Shown piece after piece: positions 47,967 through 56,986 of a stretch of DNA of 64,000 bases; positions within the stretch are counted from its first letter, which is position 1, and each line of letters opens with the position of its first letter. The DNA is from Streptomyces sp. NRRL WC-3742 (GTDB lineage: Bacteria > Actinomycetota > Actinomycetes > Streptomycetales > Streptomycetaceae). Below the pieces are notes generated by a model. The model was not told the origin of the DNA and made no database searches. It saw only the letters and a program-made list of their open reading frames with translations. Made by a program: the position numbers and the translations under genes. Where the stretch lies: positions 7,558 to 71,557 of the forward strand of contig NZ_JOCF01000049.1 of NCBI RefSeq assembly GCF_000720635.1, read 5' to 3'.

Positions 47967-48839
47967 ACCACCTTCAACGACGGTTCCCCACTGGTCTCGG
48001 CGGCCGATGTGGCGCGGGACCTGGCCTCCGAGCGCCCGCCGGTGCTGCTGGACGTGCGCTACCAGCTGGTCGGCGCGGCCCCGGGCGGCCCGACCGCGGC
48101 CGAGGAGTACGCGGCGGGGCATCTGCCCGGCGCCCACTTCGTCGATCTGGACCGGGACTTGGCGGCCCCGCCCGGCGCGCCCGGCCGGGGCGGGCGGCAT
48201 CCGCTGCCGGACGTGGAGGAGTTCGGCGCGGCGATGCGCCGCTTCGGGGTGAGCGCGGGTCGTCCGGTGGTGGTGTACGACGGCGCGGCCTCGATGGCGG
48301 CGGCCCGGGCGTGGTGGCTGCTGCGCTGGGCGGGGCACCGGGACGTGCGGGTGCTGGACGGCGGCTTCGCGGCCTGGCGGGAGGCGGGTCTTCCGGTGTC
48401 GGCCGAGGTGCCGCAGCCGCAGGAGGGCGACTTCAAGCCCGCCCCGGGGCTGATGCCGACGGTGGACGGGGACGGCGCGGCGGTCTGGGCGCGCGAGGGC
48501 CTGCTGCTGGACGCCCGCTCGGGCGAGCGCTACCGGGGCGAGGTCGAGCCGGTGGACCCGAGGGCCGGGCACGTCCCGGGCGCGGTGTCGGCCCCGACGG
48601 CGGAGAACGTCGGCCCGGACGGACGCTTCCGGCCGGCCGCCGAACTCGCGGAGCGCTTCCGGGCGCTGGGCGTGGGGGAACGGCCGACGGCGGTGTACTG
48701 CGGTTCGGGCGTGACGGCCGCGCACCAGGTGCTGGCGCTGGAGCTGGCGGGCGTGGAGGCCACGCTGTACCCGGGCTCGTGGAGCGAGTGGTCGAGCGAC
48801 GGGTCCCGCCCGGTGGCGGTGACGGACCAGCCGGGCTGA
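47964..48839 (+). CDS. Rhodanese-type sulfurtransferase
   Basis: A 291-residue protein with two rhodanese domains. The N-terminal domain has LLDVRYQL and is inactive (its loop reads YDGAASMAAARAWW without cysteine). The C-terminal domain carries the active-site loop CGSGVTAAH with C246. The CGSGVTA form is typical of 3-mercaptopyruvate sulfurtransferase-like and thiosulfate sulfurtransferases. Start ATG at 47964 is preferred for its -10 at 7 nt. It converges with sepH across a long perfect hairpin. Confidence 0.92.
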   Translation: MTTFNDGSPLVSAADVARDLASERPPVLLDVRYQLVGAAPGGPTAAEEYAAGHLPGAHFVDLDRDLAAPPGAPGRGGRHPLPDVEEFGAAMRRFGVSAGRPVVVYDGAASMAAARAWWLLRWAGHRDVRVLDGGFAAWREAGLPVSAEVPQPQEGDFKPAPGLMPTVDGDGAAVWAREGLLLDARSGERYRGEVEPVDPRAGHVPGAVSAPTAENVGPDGRFRPAAELAERFRALGVGERPTAVYCGSGVTAAHQVLALELAGVEATLYPGSWSEWSSDGSRPVAVTDQPG

Positions 48840-48879
48840 GCGGGGACCCGCTCTGCGGCCAGATCTCCTGACGTGCACA

Positions 48880-48922
48880 AAGTGATACGGGGCGCCGACC
48901 AGGTCGGCGCCCCGTATCACTT
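48880..48922. terminator. 43-nt perfect palindrome, bidirectional terminator
   Basis: Positions 48880-48900 and 48902-48922 are exact reverse complements, a 21-bp stem around a single central base. It lies between the convergent sulfurtransferase and sepH genes, ending 11 nt before the sepH stop codon (48934-48936). Bidirectional termination is the obvious role. The stem is much longer than others in the window. Confidence 0.9.
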
Positions 48923-48933
48923 CGCTTCTGCTG

Positions 48934-49983
48934 CTACTCCTGCTTCTTGCGCCGGCTGCCGAAGACGATCTCGTCCCAGCTGGGCACGGTGGCCCGGCGC
49001 CCGGGCCGGACGCCGTCCGCCTCGGCCTGCCGGTCGGTGGTGCCGACCAGGCGCTCCCGGTGGGGGGCGACGGCGCGGGGCATCAGGATGTCGGCGTAGG
49101 CCGAGCCCGCGCCGACGGCCGGTGCGGCGGCAGCGGCCGCGGGTTCCTCGGTCTCCTCGGCGACCTCGGCGGGCACCGGTTCGATCGGGGCGGGGCCGCC
49201 GACGGCGAGGTCTCCGCGGAAGGCGGGGACGACGTCGAGCAGGCTGGTCAGCGAGTCCCGGGACTCGGCGGTGGCCTCGCGCGACTCGCGGACCTCACGG
49301 GCCGACATGATGCGGTCGGCGGAGGGCCGGTCGATCATCGGGCGGGGCGGCCGGTCCTGGGGGAGCCGGGCGATCCGCGGGATGAACGGGAAGACCGACT
49401 CCTCCTCGCGCTCGACGTTCTCGCCGATGAGCGCGCGGGCCTCGTCGTCGTTGGGCTGGACGAGCCGCCGGGGCGGGTCGTACGTCCAGCAGGCGCTGCG
49501 GCCCTCGCCGTCGGCCCGGTAGGAGAGGATGACCTCCCAGGTGCCGTCGTCGCGCCGCCAGGAGTCCCAGCGCTCGGTGTCCTTCTCGGCGCCGCGCAGC
49601 GCGAGCCGCTCGGCGACGGCCTCGCCGAGCTGGGGCCCGGTGGTCTCCCCGTTGCGGCGGATGGCGGTCTTGCGGGCGCGTTCGGCCATGAAGGCGCGCT
49701 CGGCGAGAACGGGGCCCTCGAAGCGGCGGACCCGGTCGACGGAGATGCCGGCGGCCTGGGCGACCTCCTCGGCGGAGGCACCGGCTCGTATCCGCGCCTG
49801 GATGTCCCGGGGGCGGAGGTGGCTCTCGACCTCGATCTCGATCTGGCCGAGGCGCGGCCGGTCGCCGCGGATGGCGGCGCGAAGCCGCTCGTCGATGGGG
49901 AGGGTGTACTCCGTGCTGTCGGCAGCCTTGAGCACCAGCCGTGTGCCGTCGTTGCTGACGGCCACAACCCGCAGTTCGGGCAC
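48934..49983 (-). CDS. sepH: Septation protein SepH
   Basis: A 349-residue protein from the GTG at 49983 (GGGAGG six bases upstream). Residues 1-170 are the DUF3071 domain with a helix-turn-helix (RIRAGASAEEVAQAAGISVDRVRRFEG). A disordered middle with Pro/Ala/Glu stretches leads to a short conserved C-terminus (RATVPSWDEIVFGSRRKK). SepH in S. venezuelae binds FtsZ and stimulates filament assembly during vegetative and sporulation septation. It sits in the expected neighbourhood, upstream of the FAD-oxidase and MFS genes. Confidence 0.95.
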   Translation of the reverse strand: MPELRVVAVSNDGTRLVLKAADSTEYTLPIDERLRAAIRGDRPRLGQIEIEVESHLRPRDIQARIRAGASAEEVAQAAGISVDRVRRFEGPVLAERAFMAERARKTAIRRNGETTGPQLGEAVAERLALRGAEKDTERWDSWRRDDGTWEVILSYRADGEGRSACWTYDPPRRLVQPNDDEARALIGENVEREEESVFPFIPRIARLPQDRPPRPMIDRPSADRIMSAREVRESREATAESRDSLTSLLDVVPAFRGDLAVGGPAPIEPVPAEVAEETEEPAAAAAAPAVGAGSAYADILMPRAVAPHRERLVGTTDRQAEADGVRPGRRATVPSWDEIVFGSRRKKQE

Positions 49984-50534
49984 GGTTACCTCCCGGGTGG
50001 TGCCTGCCGACGTCACCTGCGTCGCTGCTCCCGTACTGAGTGTGGCCTGCCCGCTCGCGACTGGCCACAACCTTGCTGAGTTCCCCGGCGTGTCGGGCTC
50101 ACGCCCGCGCATGCCGCTGTGGCACGGTTGCCTTTTTGCCACGTCATCCGTCGACGTCGCGCCTGGGTGTCCCGGCCGTCCTCGCACACGGAGTGTCCGC
50201 GACGATCCGGGACCGGCGTCGCCGTGCGTGCCTGTTCCATGGCTCTTCGTCAGGCTGCCGGTGAAGGCGCAGTCGACAAGTCGACCCAAGGCTCGGGCTT
50301 TACGAACAGTACTCCATTCGTGGCATCCGAAGGGGCGGCTCGCCGCTCAAGTCTCCCGCGATTCACGGGAATCTCAAGAGCGTGCGCCTTCGATGGCGTA
50401 CCACCGGGGGATGGACGGTGATCATCTTCACACAATCCGGACCCGGAGAACCGCATTTTCGTCCCTTGTGTCCTTCTTTGGGCAAGATGGAGTGGCTTGT
50501 TCGAAGAACAGTCGTACGGACCGAGGGATTGTCG
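49984..50534. other. Intergenic region between sepH and 50535-51356 gene
   Basis: A 551-bp divergent gap. No credible ORF. It includes small inverted repeats, ACGAA-N10-TTCGT (50302-50321) and CCCG-CGATTCA-CGGG (about 50357-50371), and should contain both promoters. Confidence 0.45.
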
Positions 50535-51356
50535 ATGCCGGAGCGGAGCCCCGTCGAGGAGGGCGACAAGAAGGAGCGCAGGCGGATCGATCTGAGTGTG
50601 GCTCAGGTCGCGGCGAGTGCGCTGGCCACGGTGGCCGGGGCGTTGTTGGCGTCCGAACTCGGGGTGTACGGCACGATCCTGGGCGCCGCGGTGGTCAGCA
50701 TCGGGGCGACCACCGGCGGTGCGCTGTTCCAGCACCTCTTCAAGCGCACGGGCGAGCAGCTGCGCGAGGCGGTGGACCGGGGGCCGAACCAGACGCTCAA
50801 CACGCTGCGTCAGGTGCCGGCCGACCGGCCCGACGCGGAGGCGCCGCCGGCCGTGTCCTCGCAGTGGAGCGAGCCGCGGGTGGTGCGGGCGCGCCGGCGG
50901 TGGACGTGGAAGTCGTACGCGGCGGTGTCGGGCCTGGTGTTCGTGCTGGCGATGACGCCGATCGTGGCGTACGAGGTGGCCACCGGTCAGCCGGTGTCGG
51001 CGACGGTTCGCGGCGAGTCCGGCAGCGGGACGTCCTTCGGCGGGACGGTGGCGCCCAAGGGCCGGGAGCCGCAGGACGCGCAGCCGGACCGCCCCGCCCC
51101 GTCCGGCGGCGTCTCGCAGCCGTTGACGCGGCCGTCCGCCCAGTCGTCGACCGGGCCGGAGCCCCGGCCGAGCGGGACTCCGAGTGCGACGCCCTCCGGC
51201 GGCGCCTCTCCCTCGGTGAGCCCGAGCCCGAGCGCAACCCCCTCCGCGGGGGCCTCGCCCTCGGCGGGCGGCGGCAGGCCCACCGGCTCCGCGACGCCGC
51301 AGCCGCCCGTGCCGAGCGAGTCGGCGGCCGCCTCCCAGGCGCCGGTGACGCCGTAA
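50535..51356 (+). CDS. Uncharacterised membrane protein with Ser/Pro-rich tail
   Basis: A 273-residue protein starting at the ATG at 50535 (GAGGGA six to seven bases upstream). A hydrophobic stretch at about residues 24-58 with Ala/Gly repeats (AASALATVAGALLASELGVYG) looks like a glycine-zipper-type hydrophobic segment. A second, clearer span is at 123-145 (YAAVSGLVFVLAMTPIVAYEVATG). The C-terminal 120 residues are Ser/Pro/Thr/Gly-rich and probably extracytoplasmic. No recognised domain. It is divergent from sepH and ends 4 bp from the convergent oxidase. Confidence 0.75.
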   Translation: MPERSPVEEGDKKERRRIDLSVAQVAASALATVAGALLASELGVYGTILGAAVVSIGATTGGALFQHLFKRTGEQLREAVDRGPNQTLNTLRQVPADRPDAEAPPAVSSQWSEPRVVRARRRWTWKSYAAVSGLVFVLAMTPIVAYEVATGQPVSATVRGESGSGTSFGGTVAPKGREPQDAQPDRPAPSGGVSQPLTRPSAQSSTGPEPRPSGTPSATPSGGASPSVSPSPSATPSAGASPSAGGGRPTGSATPQPPVPSESAAASQAPVTP

Positions 51357-51360
51357 CGCC

Positions 51361-52683
51361 TCAGTCCCCGAGGACGCGGCGCAGGTAGTCGTTGCCGAAG
51401 ACGCGCCGGGGGTCGACCTCGTCGCGCAGGGCGGTGAAGTCGGCGAAGTGCGGGTAGACCCCGGCGAGGTAGGCGGCGTCGCGGGTGTGCAGCTTGCCCC
51501 AGTGGGGGCGGCCCCCGTGGGCGGCCATCAGCTGTTCGACGCCGGTGAAGTAGCCCTGGTCGGCCGTGCCCCGGTAGAGGTGGACGGCGATGTAGGCGCT
51601 GTCGCGGCCGGAGGCGGTGGAGAGCCACAGGTCGTCGGCGGGGGCGAAGCGGACCTCGACGGGGAAGCTGATCCTCCAGTCGGAGCGCTCGACGAGGGCC
51701 CTGAGCTCGCGCAGCACCTCGGCGAGGGCCTCGCGGGGGACGGCGTACTCCATCTCCACGAAGCGCACCTTGCGCGGGCTGGTGAACACCTTGTACGCGG
51801 TGTCGGTGAAGCTGCGCTCGGACCAGGCGCGGCTGGCGAGCGAGGCGATGGCGGGGATGGAGCGGGGGAAGCGGCGGCCGACGCGGCAGACGCCCTCCCA
51901 GACGGTGTTGGAGAGGAAGTCGTCCTCCAGCCACTCCTTGAACCGGGGCAGCGGGGCGGCCGGGCCCTGGCTGCGGTTGTTGCGCTTGGTCGAGCAGCGG
52001 TCGGTGTGGGGGAACCAGTAGAACTCGAAGTGCTCGTTGACGGCCGTGAGGTCGTCGAGCCGCTCCAGGACCTCGTCGAAGGGCATCGGCTGCTCGTGCG
52101 CGGTGAGCAGGAAGGCCGGTTCGACGGCGAAGGTGAGCGCGGTGATCACGCCGAGGGCGCCGAGGCCGAGCCGGGCGCCCTCGAAGAGCCGGGGGTTCTC
52201 GGTGGGGGAGCACCGCCGGACGCTGCCGTCGGCGAGGACGATCTCCAGGGCGCGGATCTGGGCGGCGAGGGAGCCGGAGTCGCGCCCGGTGCCGTGGGTG
52301 CCGGTGCTGGTGGCGCCGGCGACGGTCTGGACCTCGATGTCGCCCATGTTGGTGAGGGAGAGGCCCTCGGCGGCGAGCAGGCGGTTGAGGCGGTGCAGGG
52401 GCAGGCCCGACTCGACGGTGACGGTGCCGGCCTCGCGGTCGAGCTCGCGGACGGCGGTGAGCGCGTGGGGGCGCAGCAGCAGCCCCTCACCGGGGGAGGC
52501 GATGGAGGTGAAGGAGTGTCCGGAGCCGACGGCCTTGACGGTGCGGCCCTGGTCGGCGGCGCGCAGGATCTCCTTGGCGAGTTCCTCGGGGGTGCCGGGG
52601 GTGGCGGTCCGGGTCGGCAGGGCGCTCTGGTTTCCGGCCCAGTTGGTCCAGCGGGTGGGGTTCGCGGTACCGACCTGGGGCAT
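51361..52683 (-). CDS. FAD-linked sugar-lactone oxidase (ALO family)
   Basis: A 440-residue flavoprotein. The N-terminal PCMH/FAD domain has AVGSGHSFT, where the His is at the position that covalently binds FAD in ALO-family oxidases, and ATSTGTHGTG. The C-terminal ALO domain follows (EFYWFPHTDRC; PHWGKLHTRDA). Such enzymes oxidise aldonolactones or alditols. Start ATG at 52683 follows GGAGG. It lies downstream of an MFS gene on the same strand, 90 bp away. Confidence 0.9.
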   Translation of the reverse strand: MPQVGTANPTRWTNWAGNQSALPTRTATPGTPEELAKEILRAADQGRTVKAVGSGHSFTSIASPGEGLLLRPHALTAVRELDREAGTVTVESGLPLHRLNRLLAAEGLSLTNMGDIEVQTVAGATSTGTHGTGRDSGSLAAQIRALEIVLADGSVRRCSPTENPRLFEGARLGLGALGVITALTFAVEPAFLLTAHEQPMPFDEVLERLDDLTAVNEHFEFYWFPHTDRCSTKRNNRSQGPAAPLPRFKEWLEDDFLSNTVWEGVCRVGRRFPRSIPAIASLASRAWSERSFTDTAYKVFTSPRKVRFVEMEYAVPREALAEVLRELRALVERSDWRISFPVEVRFAPADDLWLSTASGRDSAYIAVHLYRGTADQGYFTGVEQLMAAHGGRPHWGKLHTRDAAYLAGVYPHFADFTALRDEVDPRRVFGNDYLRRVLGD

Positions 52684-52727
52684 GCGCGGCCTCCGAATTT
52701 CCGGCGGGGTGGGGGCGGCGCGGTCCG

Positions 52728-52759
52728 CCCTACCCATGAGTAGGGGCTCACGGGTAGGG
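52728..52759. promoter_or_regulatory. GTAGGG-box cluster upstream of the FAD oxidase
   Basis: CCCTAC (52728-52733) and GTAGGG (52740-52745) form a 6-bp inverted repeat with a 6-nt spacer, and a further GGGTAGGG lies at 52752-52759. They fill the gap between the MFS and oxidase genes and look like an operator or overlapping -10 elements. Confidence 0.4.
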
Positions 52760-52773
52760 CGAGATTAGTCAGA

Positions 52774-54033
52774 TCACCGGTCGGCGTCTACGGGTTGTTC
52801 GAGGGCGGTCGCGTTCTCGCCGTCGGCGGCGAGTCCGCCGTGCAGGCGGCCGAGACCCGCGAGGGCGGCGACCACGCCGAGCAGGCCCGCGCCGAAGGGC
52901 ACCCAGTAGCCGGCGGCGGCGCCGGAGGCGTCCACCACCCAGCCGCCGGCGGAGGAGCCGACGGCGACACCGAGGGCGAGCCCGGTGGTCGTCCAGGTCA
53001 TGCCCTCGGTCAACTGGGAGGCGGGGACGAGCCGTTCGACCAGGGCCATGGCGGAGATCAGGGTCGGGGAGATCGCGATGCCGGCGATCAGGAGGGCTCC
53101 GCCGACGGCCGCCAGGCCGACGACGCCGTCGACGGAGTGGGCGACCACCACCAGCGGGACCATGCTGACGGCCATGAACACCACGCCGAGGAAGAAGCGG
53201 GTGGCCAGGGAGCCAGTGAGCTTGAGGCCGCCGTAGACCACGCCGGCCAGGCAGGAGCCGAGCGCCCACAGGGCGAGGATCACGCTGGAGATCGGCTTGT
53301 GGCCCTGGGAGTCGGCGAAGGCCACGGTGACGACCTCGACGGAGCCGAAGATCGCGCCGGTGGCGACGAAGGTCAGGATCAGCACCTGGAGGCCGCGGTT
53401 GAGGATGACCGAGCGGCCGTGGTGCCGGGCGGCGGGGTGCACGGGCGGCTCGGTGGAGCGCTGCCCGGCGAAGAGCAGCACGCCGACGGCGAGGAAGACC
53501 GCCGCGAGCATCACGCCGGCCTCGGGGAAGACGGAGGTGGCCAGGCCGATGGAGAGGATCGGGCCGACGATGAAGCAGATCTCGTCGACGACGGCCTCGA
53601 AGGAGTAGGCGGTGTGCAGCTTGTCCGGGTCGTCGCGGTAGAGGTGGGCCCAGCGGGCGCGGACCATGGCGCCGGTGCTGGGCATGACGCCCATGCCGGC
53701 GGCGAAGACGAACAGCGTCCAGTCCGGGGCGTTCAGCCGGGCGCAGAGCAGCAGGCCCACGACCGAGGTGATGGTCATCGCCATGGCGGGGACGATGATC
53801 CGGCGCTGCCCGTGCCGGTCGACCAGGCGGGAGACCTGGGGGCCGAGGACGGCTGCGGAGACGGCCATGGTCGCGGAGACCAGGCCGGCGACGCCGTACG
53901 CGCCCCTGAGCTGGGAGAGCATCGTGATGATGCCGATGCCGGACATCGAGATCGGGATGCGGGAGACGAAGCCGGTGGTCGAGAAGGCCAGGGTGCCGGG
54001 GGCGGCGAATATCCGGCGGTAAGTGGAGAGCAC
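52774..54033 (-). CDS. MFS transporter
   Basis: A 419-residue major facilitator protein with 12 hydrophobic segments. The motif-A-like loop after TM2 reads GPQVSRLVDRHGQRR. Start GTG at 54033 has GGAG seven bases upstream. It is of the DHA/efflux-like class by general layout, but no substrate is evident. It is divergent from hemH and upstream of the FAD oxidase. Confidence 0.88.
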   Translation of the reverse strand: MLSTYRRIFAAPGTLAFSTTGFVSRIPISMSGIGIITMLSQLRGAYGVAGLVSATMAVSAAVLGPQVSRLVDRHGQRRIIVPAMAMTITSVVGLLLCARLNAPDWTLFVFAAGMGVMPSTGAMVRARWAHLYRDDPDKLHTAYSFEAVVDEICFIVGPILSIGLATSVFPEAGVMLAAVFLAVGVLLFAGQRSTEPPVHPAARHHGRSVILNRGLQVLILTFVATGAIFGSVEVVTVAFADSQGHKPISSVILALWALGSCLAGVVYGGLKLTGSLATRFFLGVVFMAVSMVPLVVVAHSVDGVVGLAAVGGALLIAGIAISPTLISAMALVERLVPASQLTEGMTWTTTGLALGVAVGSSAGGWVVDASGAAAGYWVPFGAGLLGVVAALAGLGRLHGGLAADGENATALEQPVDADR

Positions 54034-54068
54034 GGGAGAGCTCCGGACGCGAGGTAAGGAACAAGGCT

Positions 54069-54096
54069 GGCATACACAGCTTACGTACGTTGGCAA
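54069..54096 (-). promoter_or_regulatory. Candidate promoter of the MFS gene
   Basis: On the minus strand TTGCCA (54096-54091) is followed by 16 bp and TATGCC (54074-54069). The spacer contains the palindrome ACGTACGT. This is a fair HrdB-type promoter. Confidence 0.4.
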
Positions 54097-54152
54097 ACCG
54101 TATTTTCCGGGCGCCGGAGCAGCCCTGGCACCGGCGCACAGCCCCTCAGTGG

Positions 54153-54168
54153 CAGGATCAGTGCCATG
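54153..54168 (+). promoter_or_regulatory. Candidate leaderless -10 box
   Basis: CAGGAT (54153-54158) ends 7 nt before the hemH ATG at 54166; no ribosome site precedes the ATG. Confidence 0.4.
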
Positions 54169-55374
54169 TCCGACGCGCGCAAACCCTCACCGTCCGGGGC
54201 CGCTCCCTACGACGCCCTGTTGCTGCTCTCCTTCGGCGGGCCCGAGGCCCCCGAGGACGTCGTCCCGTTCCTGGAGAACGTCACCCGGGGCCGGGGCATC
54301 CCCAAGGAACGGCTCAAGGAGGTCGGCCGCCACTACTTCCTGTTCGGCGGGGTCAGCCCGATCAACGGGCAGAACCGCGAGCTGCTCGCCGCCCTGCGGA
54401 AGGACTTCGCCGAACACGGCCTCGACCTGCCGGTGTACTGGGGCAACCGCAACTGGGCGCCCTACCTGGTGGACACCCTGCGGGAGATGGCGAAGGACGG
54501 CCACCGCCGGATCGCCGTCCTCGCCACCAGCGCCTACGCCGGGTACTCCGGCTGCCGCCAGTACCGGGAGAACCTGGCCGACGCGCTGGCCGTGCTCGCC
54601 GAGGAGGGCCTGCCGGCCCTGAGCGTGGACAAGCTGCGGCACTTCTACAACCACCCCGGCTTCGTCGAGCCGATGATCGAGGCCACCCTCGCCGCCCTGG
54701 ACGAGCTGCCCTCCGAGGTGCGCCCCGGCGCCCGGCTGGCGTTCACCACCCACTCCATCCCCACCGCGATGGCCGAGACCTCCGGCGCCCCGGACGACCC
54801 GGCGCGGGGCACGCCCGGCGGCGCGTACGTCGCCCAGCACCTGGAGGTGGCCCGGCTGATCGCGGCCGCCGTCGCCGAGCACACCGGCGTGGCCGGCCGG
54901 CCGTGGGAGCTGGTGTACCAGAGCCGCAGCGGCGCCCCGCACATCCCGTGGCTGGAGCCCGACATCTGCGACCACCTGGAGGCCGAGCACGCGGACGGCG
55001 CGCCCGCCGTGGTGATGGTCCCGATCGGCTTCGTCTCCGACCACATGGAGGTCAAGTACGACCTCGACACCGAGGCCCTCGCCAAGGCTTCCGGACTCGG
55101 CCTGCCGGTGGCCCGCGCCGCCACCGTCGGCGCCGACCCGCGCTTCACCGCCGCCGTGCGTGACCTCGTCCTGGAGCGGGCCGCCGTCGAGCGCGGCGAG
55201 GCCGTGACCCGCTGCGCCCTGGGTGCCCTGGGCCCCAGCCACGACCTGTGCGCCGTCCGCTGCTGCCCCAACCCGCGCGCCCCGCGCCCGGCGGCCGCCG
55301 AGAGCGCTGCCGGGAGCGCTCCCGGGAGCACCGACGGGAACGCCGAGCAGAACGCCGAGGAGAGCCATGTCTGA
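54166..55374 (+). CDS. hemH: Ferrochelatase
   Basis: A 402-residue ferrochelatase that inserts Fe(II) in heme synthesis (coproporphyrin III in actinobacteria). Family blocks include [41 protein letters not shown] and TTHSIP (the metal/proton His). C130 (GYSGCRQY) and a C-terminal cluster ([20 protein letters not shown]) are placed to bind a [2Fe-2S] cluster, as in mycobacterial ferrochelatase. The last 40 residues are low-complexity Ser/Ala/Glu with internal repeats. Its stop overlaps the following gene by 8 nt. Confidence 0.94.
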   Translation: MSDARKPSPSGAAPYDALLLLSFGGPEAPEDVVPFLENVTRGRGIPKERLKEVGRHYFLFGGVSPINGQNRELLAALRKDFAEHGLDLPVYWGNRNWAPYLVDTLREMAKDGHRRIAVLATSAYAGYSGCRQYRENLADALAVLAEEGLPALSVDKLRHFYNHPGFVEPMIEATLAALDELPSEVRPGARLAFTTHSIPTAMAETSGAPDDPARGTPGGAYVAQHLEVARLIAAAVAEHTGVAGRPWELVYQSRSGAPHIPWLEPDICDHLEAEHADGAPAVVMVPIGFVSDHMEVKYDLDTEALAKASGLGLPVARAATVGADPRFTAAVRDLVLERAAVERGEAVTRCALGALGPSHDLCAVRCCPNPRAPRPAAAESAAGSAPGSTDGNAEQNAEESHV

Positions 55375-56185
55375 GCACGCCCTGCCCGGGGACGGGCTCC
55401 TGGACGACCTGCTGGCCGTCGCCCTGGACGCGGCCCGGCAGGCCGGCGCCCTGCTGCGCGACGGCCGCCCCGCCGACCTCGGCGTGGCCGGCACCAAGAG
55501 CAGCCCCGTCGACGTGGTCACCGAGATGGACCTCGCCTCCGAGAAGCTCGTCCTGGAGCTGATCACCGACCGCCGCCCCGAGGACGGCTACCTCGGCGAG
55601 GAGGGCTCCGAGCGCGCCGGCACCAGCGGGGTGCGCTGGGTCGTCGACCCGCTCGACGGCACGGTCAACTACCTGTACGGGCTTCCCTCCTGGGCGGTCA
55701 GCGTGGCCGCCGAGCTGGACGGCCGGGCGGTCGTCGGCGTGGTGTACGCCCCGGCCCGCGGGGAACTGTTCCACGCGGTGCTCGGCCGCGGCGCCCGGCT
55801 CGACGGCCGGCCGGTCTCCGCCCGCCAGGCCCCGCCCTGGGGCCAGGCGCTGATCGGCACCGGCTTCAACTACGTCCAGCCGGTGCGGGTGCGCCAGGCC
55901 GAGGTGCTCCTCGCCCTGATGCCCGAGGTGCGGGACGTGCGCAGGGGCGGCGCCGCCGCCGTGGACCTGTGCGACGTCGCCGCCGGGCGCCTGGACGGCT
56001 ACTACGAGCGCGGCCTCGCCCCCTGGGACCGCGCGGCCGGCTGCCTGATCGCCACCGAGGCCGGCGCCCTGGTCGGCGGCCGCCCCGGCCACGGCCCGGA
56101 CGGCCACCTGACCGTGGCCGCCGCCCCGGGCGTCTACGAGCCCCTCCAGGAGCGCCTCGCCGCCCTGCGCGCCTGGGAGGACTAG
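55367..56185 (+). CDS. Inositol-monophosphatase-family phosphatase
   Basis: A 272-residue IMPase-family enzyme. The metal-binding motifs are present: [15 protein letters not shown] and WDRAAG, together with [12 protein letters not shown]. Substrates of the family include inositol phosphates, histidinol phosphate and 3'-phosphoadenosine nucleotides. It starts 8 nt before the ferrochelatase stop, so they are co-translated; why heme and inositol-phosphate enzymes are paired is unknown, but the arrangement is conserved in streptomycetes. Confidence 0.9.
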   Translation: MSEHALPGDGLLDDLLAVALDAARQAGALLRDGRPADLGVAGTKSSPVDVVTEMDLASEKLVLELITDRRPEDGYLGEEGSERAGTSGVRWVVDPLDGTVNYLYGLPSWAVSVAAELDGRAVVGVVYAPARGELFHAVLGRGARLDGRPVSARQAPPWGQALIGTGFNYVQPVRVRQAEVLLALMPEVRDVRRGGAAAVDLCDVAAGRLDGYYERGLAPWDRAAGCLIATEAGALVGGRPGHGPDGHLTVAAAPGVYEPLQERLAALRAWED

Positions 56186-56346
56186 GCCGTGTCTTTCGGA
56201 TCACGTCGGATCAGTGGGCGTCGTTGGGGTGGGTGCATCGGCGGTGCCGAGGAGGGAGCCACTGCGGAGCATTGGTGACCGACGAGAAGCCGTCGAGGTG
56301 CGTGCCCCGGCGGCGACCGCCCGGCGTGATCGGGTCGGCAGGTGGA
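56186..56346. other. Sequence resembling an insertion-sequence end
   Basis: Directly after the phosphatase stop, GGCCGTGTCTTTCGGATCA, then a GATC-rich stretch, resembles terminal sequences that I recall from streptomycete transposons. Read on the minus strand the next 100 bp encode a transposon-like tail (QWLPPRHRRCTHPNDAH) without an open upstream gene. Only a remnant, if anything; identification is from memory. Confidence 0.25.
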
Positions 56347-56532
56347 TCAGGCGGCGGTGCGGTGGCGCTCCAGCACCGTGTCGACGCCGTGGTCGGCGGC
56401 GAGGCGACGGAGGTCGTCCAGCTCGGACTGCTCCACCTCGGCGAGGAACTCATCCCCGGCTTCGATCGCGCGGTGCAGGTCCTGCTCGGCGTTGGCGATG
56501 CGCTGCAGGATTCCGGCCTTGAAGGCGTCCAT
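56347..56532 (-). CDS. Small uncharacterised helical protein
   Basis: A 61-residue protein from the ATG at 56532, which follows AAGGGGG on the minus strand. Heptad-like leucines and charges (ILQRIANAEQDLHRAIEAGDEFLAEVEQSELDDLRRLAADHG) suggest a helical hairpin. It is probably a real gene because of the ribosome site and amphipathic pattern. Function unknown. Confidence 0.65.
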   Translation of the reverse strand: MDAFKAGILQRIANAEQDLHRAIEAGDEFLAEVEQSELDDLRRLAADHGVDTVLERHRTAA

Positions 56533-56986
56533 ACGGGCCCCCTTACTGTGTCGGACGTGCACGGTCGTACGTTCTCCGCCCCGAGGTGGTCCAGCCGGTG
56601 AAGACGCCCGGTCCGACAGGTGAAGGCTCTACCGGTCGGGCGCGGAGACGGCCCCTCGGCCGCTCCCGGTGACGTCCCAGCCCCAGGGCCGGCGCGGATG
56701 AACGCACGGCGGGTGGGTGCGATCGGCTCACGGCCAGATCGCGGGTGTGCAGCTGTCCTCCCCGCCCCCGGGGCGGGGAAACCTTCCGGCCGAAGAAAGC
56801 CGAAGAAAGTTGCCCGGGTCACAGTCCAAGCGGAGTGGTGCCGCTACGAACGGTCACCGATCGGGGCCCACACTCCGTGCGAGCGAGGCAGCTTATCGCT
56901 GCTTTACCGCATGACCAGGCAGGATGGAGGCACCGTCGGAGCCGTGCGTCCGCTTCCGGGGCCGGCCTGGAGAAGGGACAACGACC
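56533..56986. other. Intergenic region upstream of cutR
   Basis: A 454-bp gap with no credible gene. It holds a perfect inverted repeat TCCCCGCCCC / GGGGCGGGGA (56759-56768, 56770-56779) around one base, which may be a terminator or a structured leader. Confidence 0.4.
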
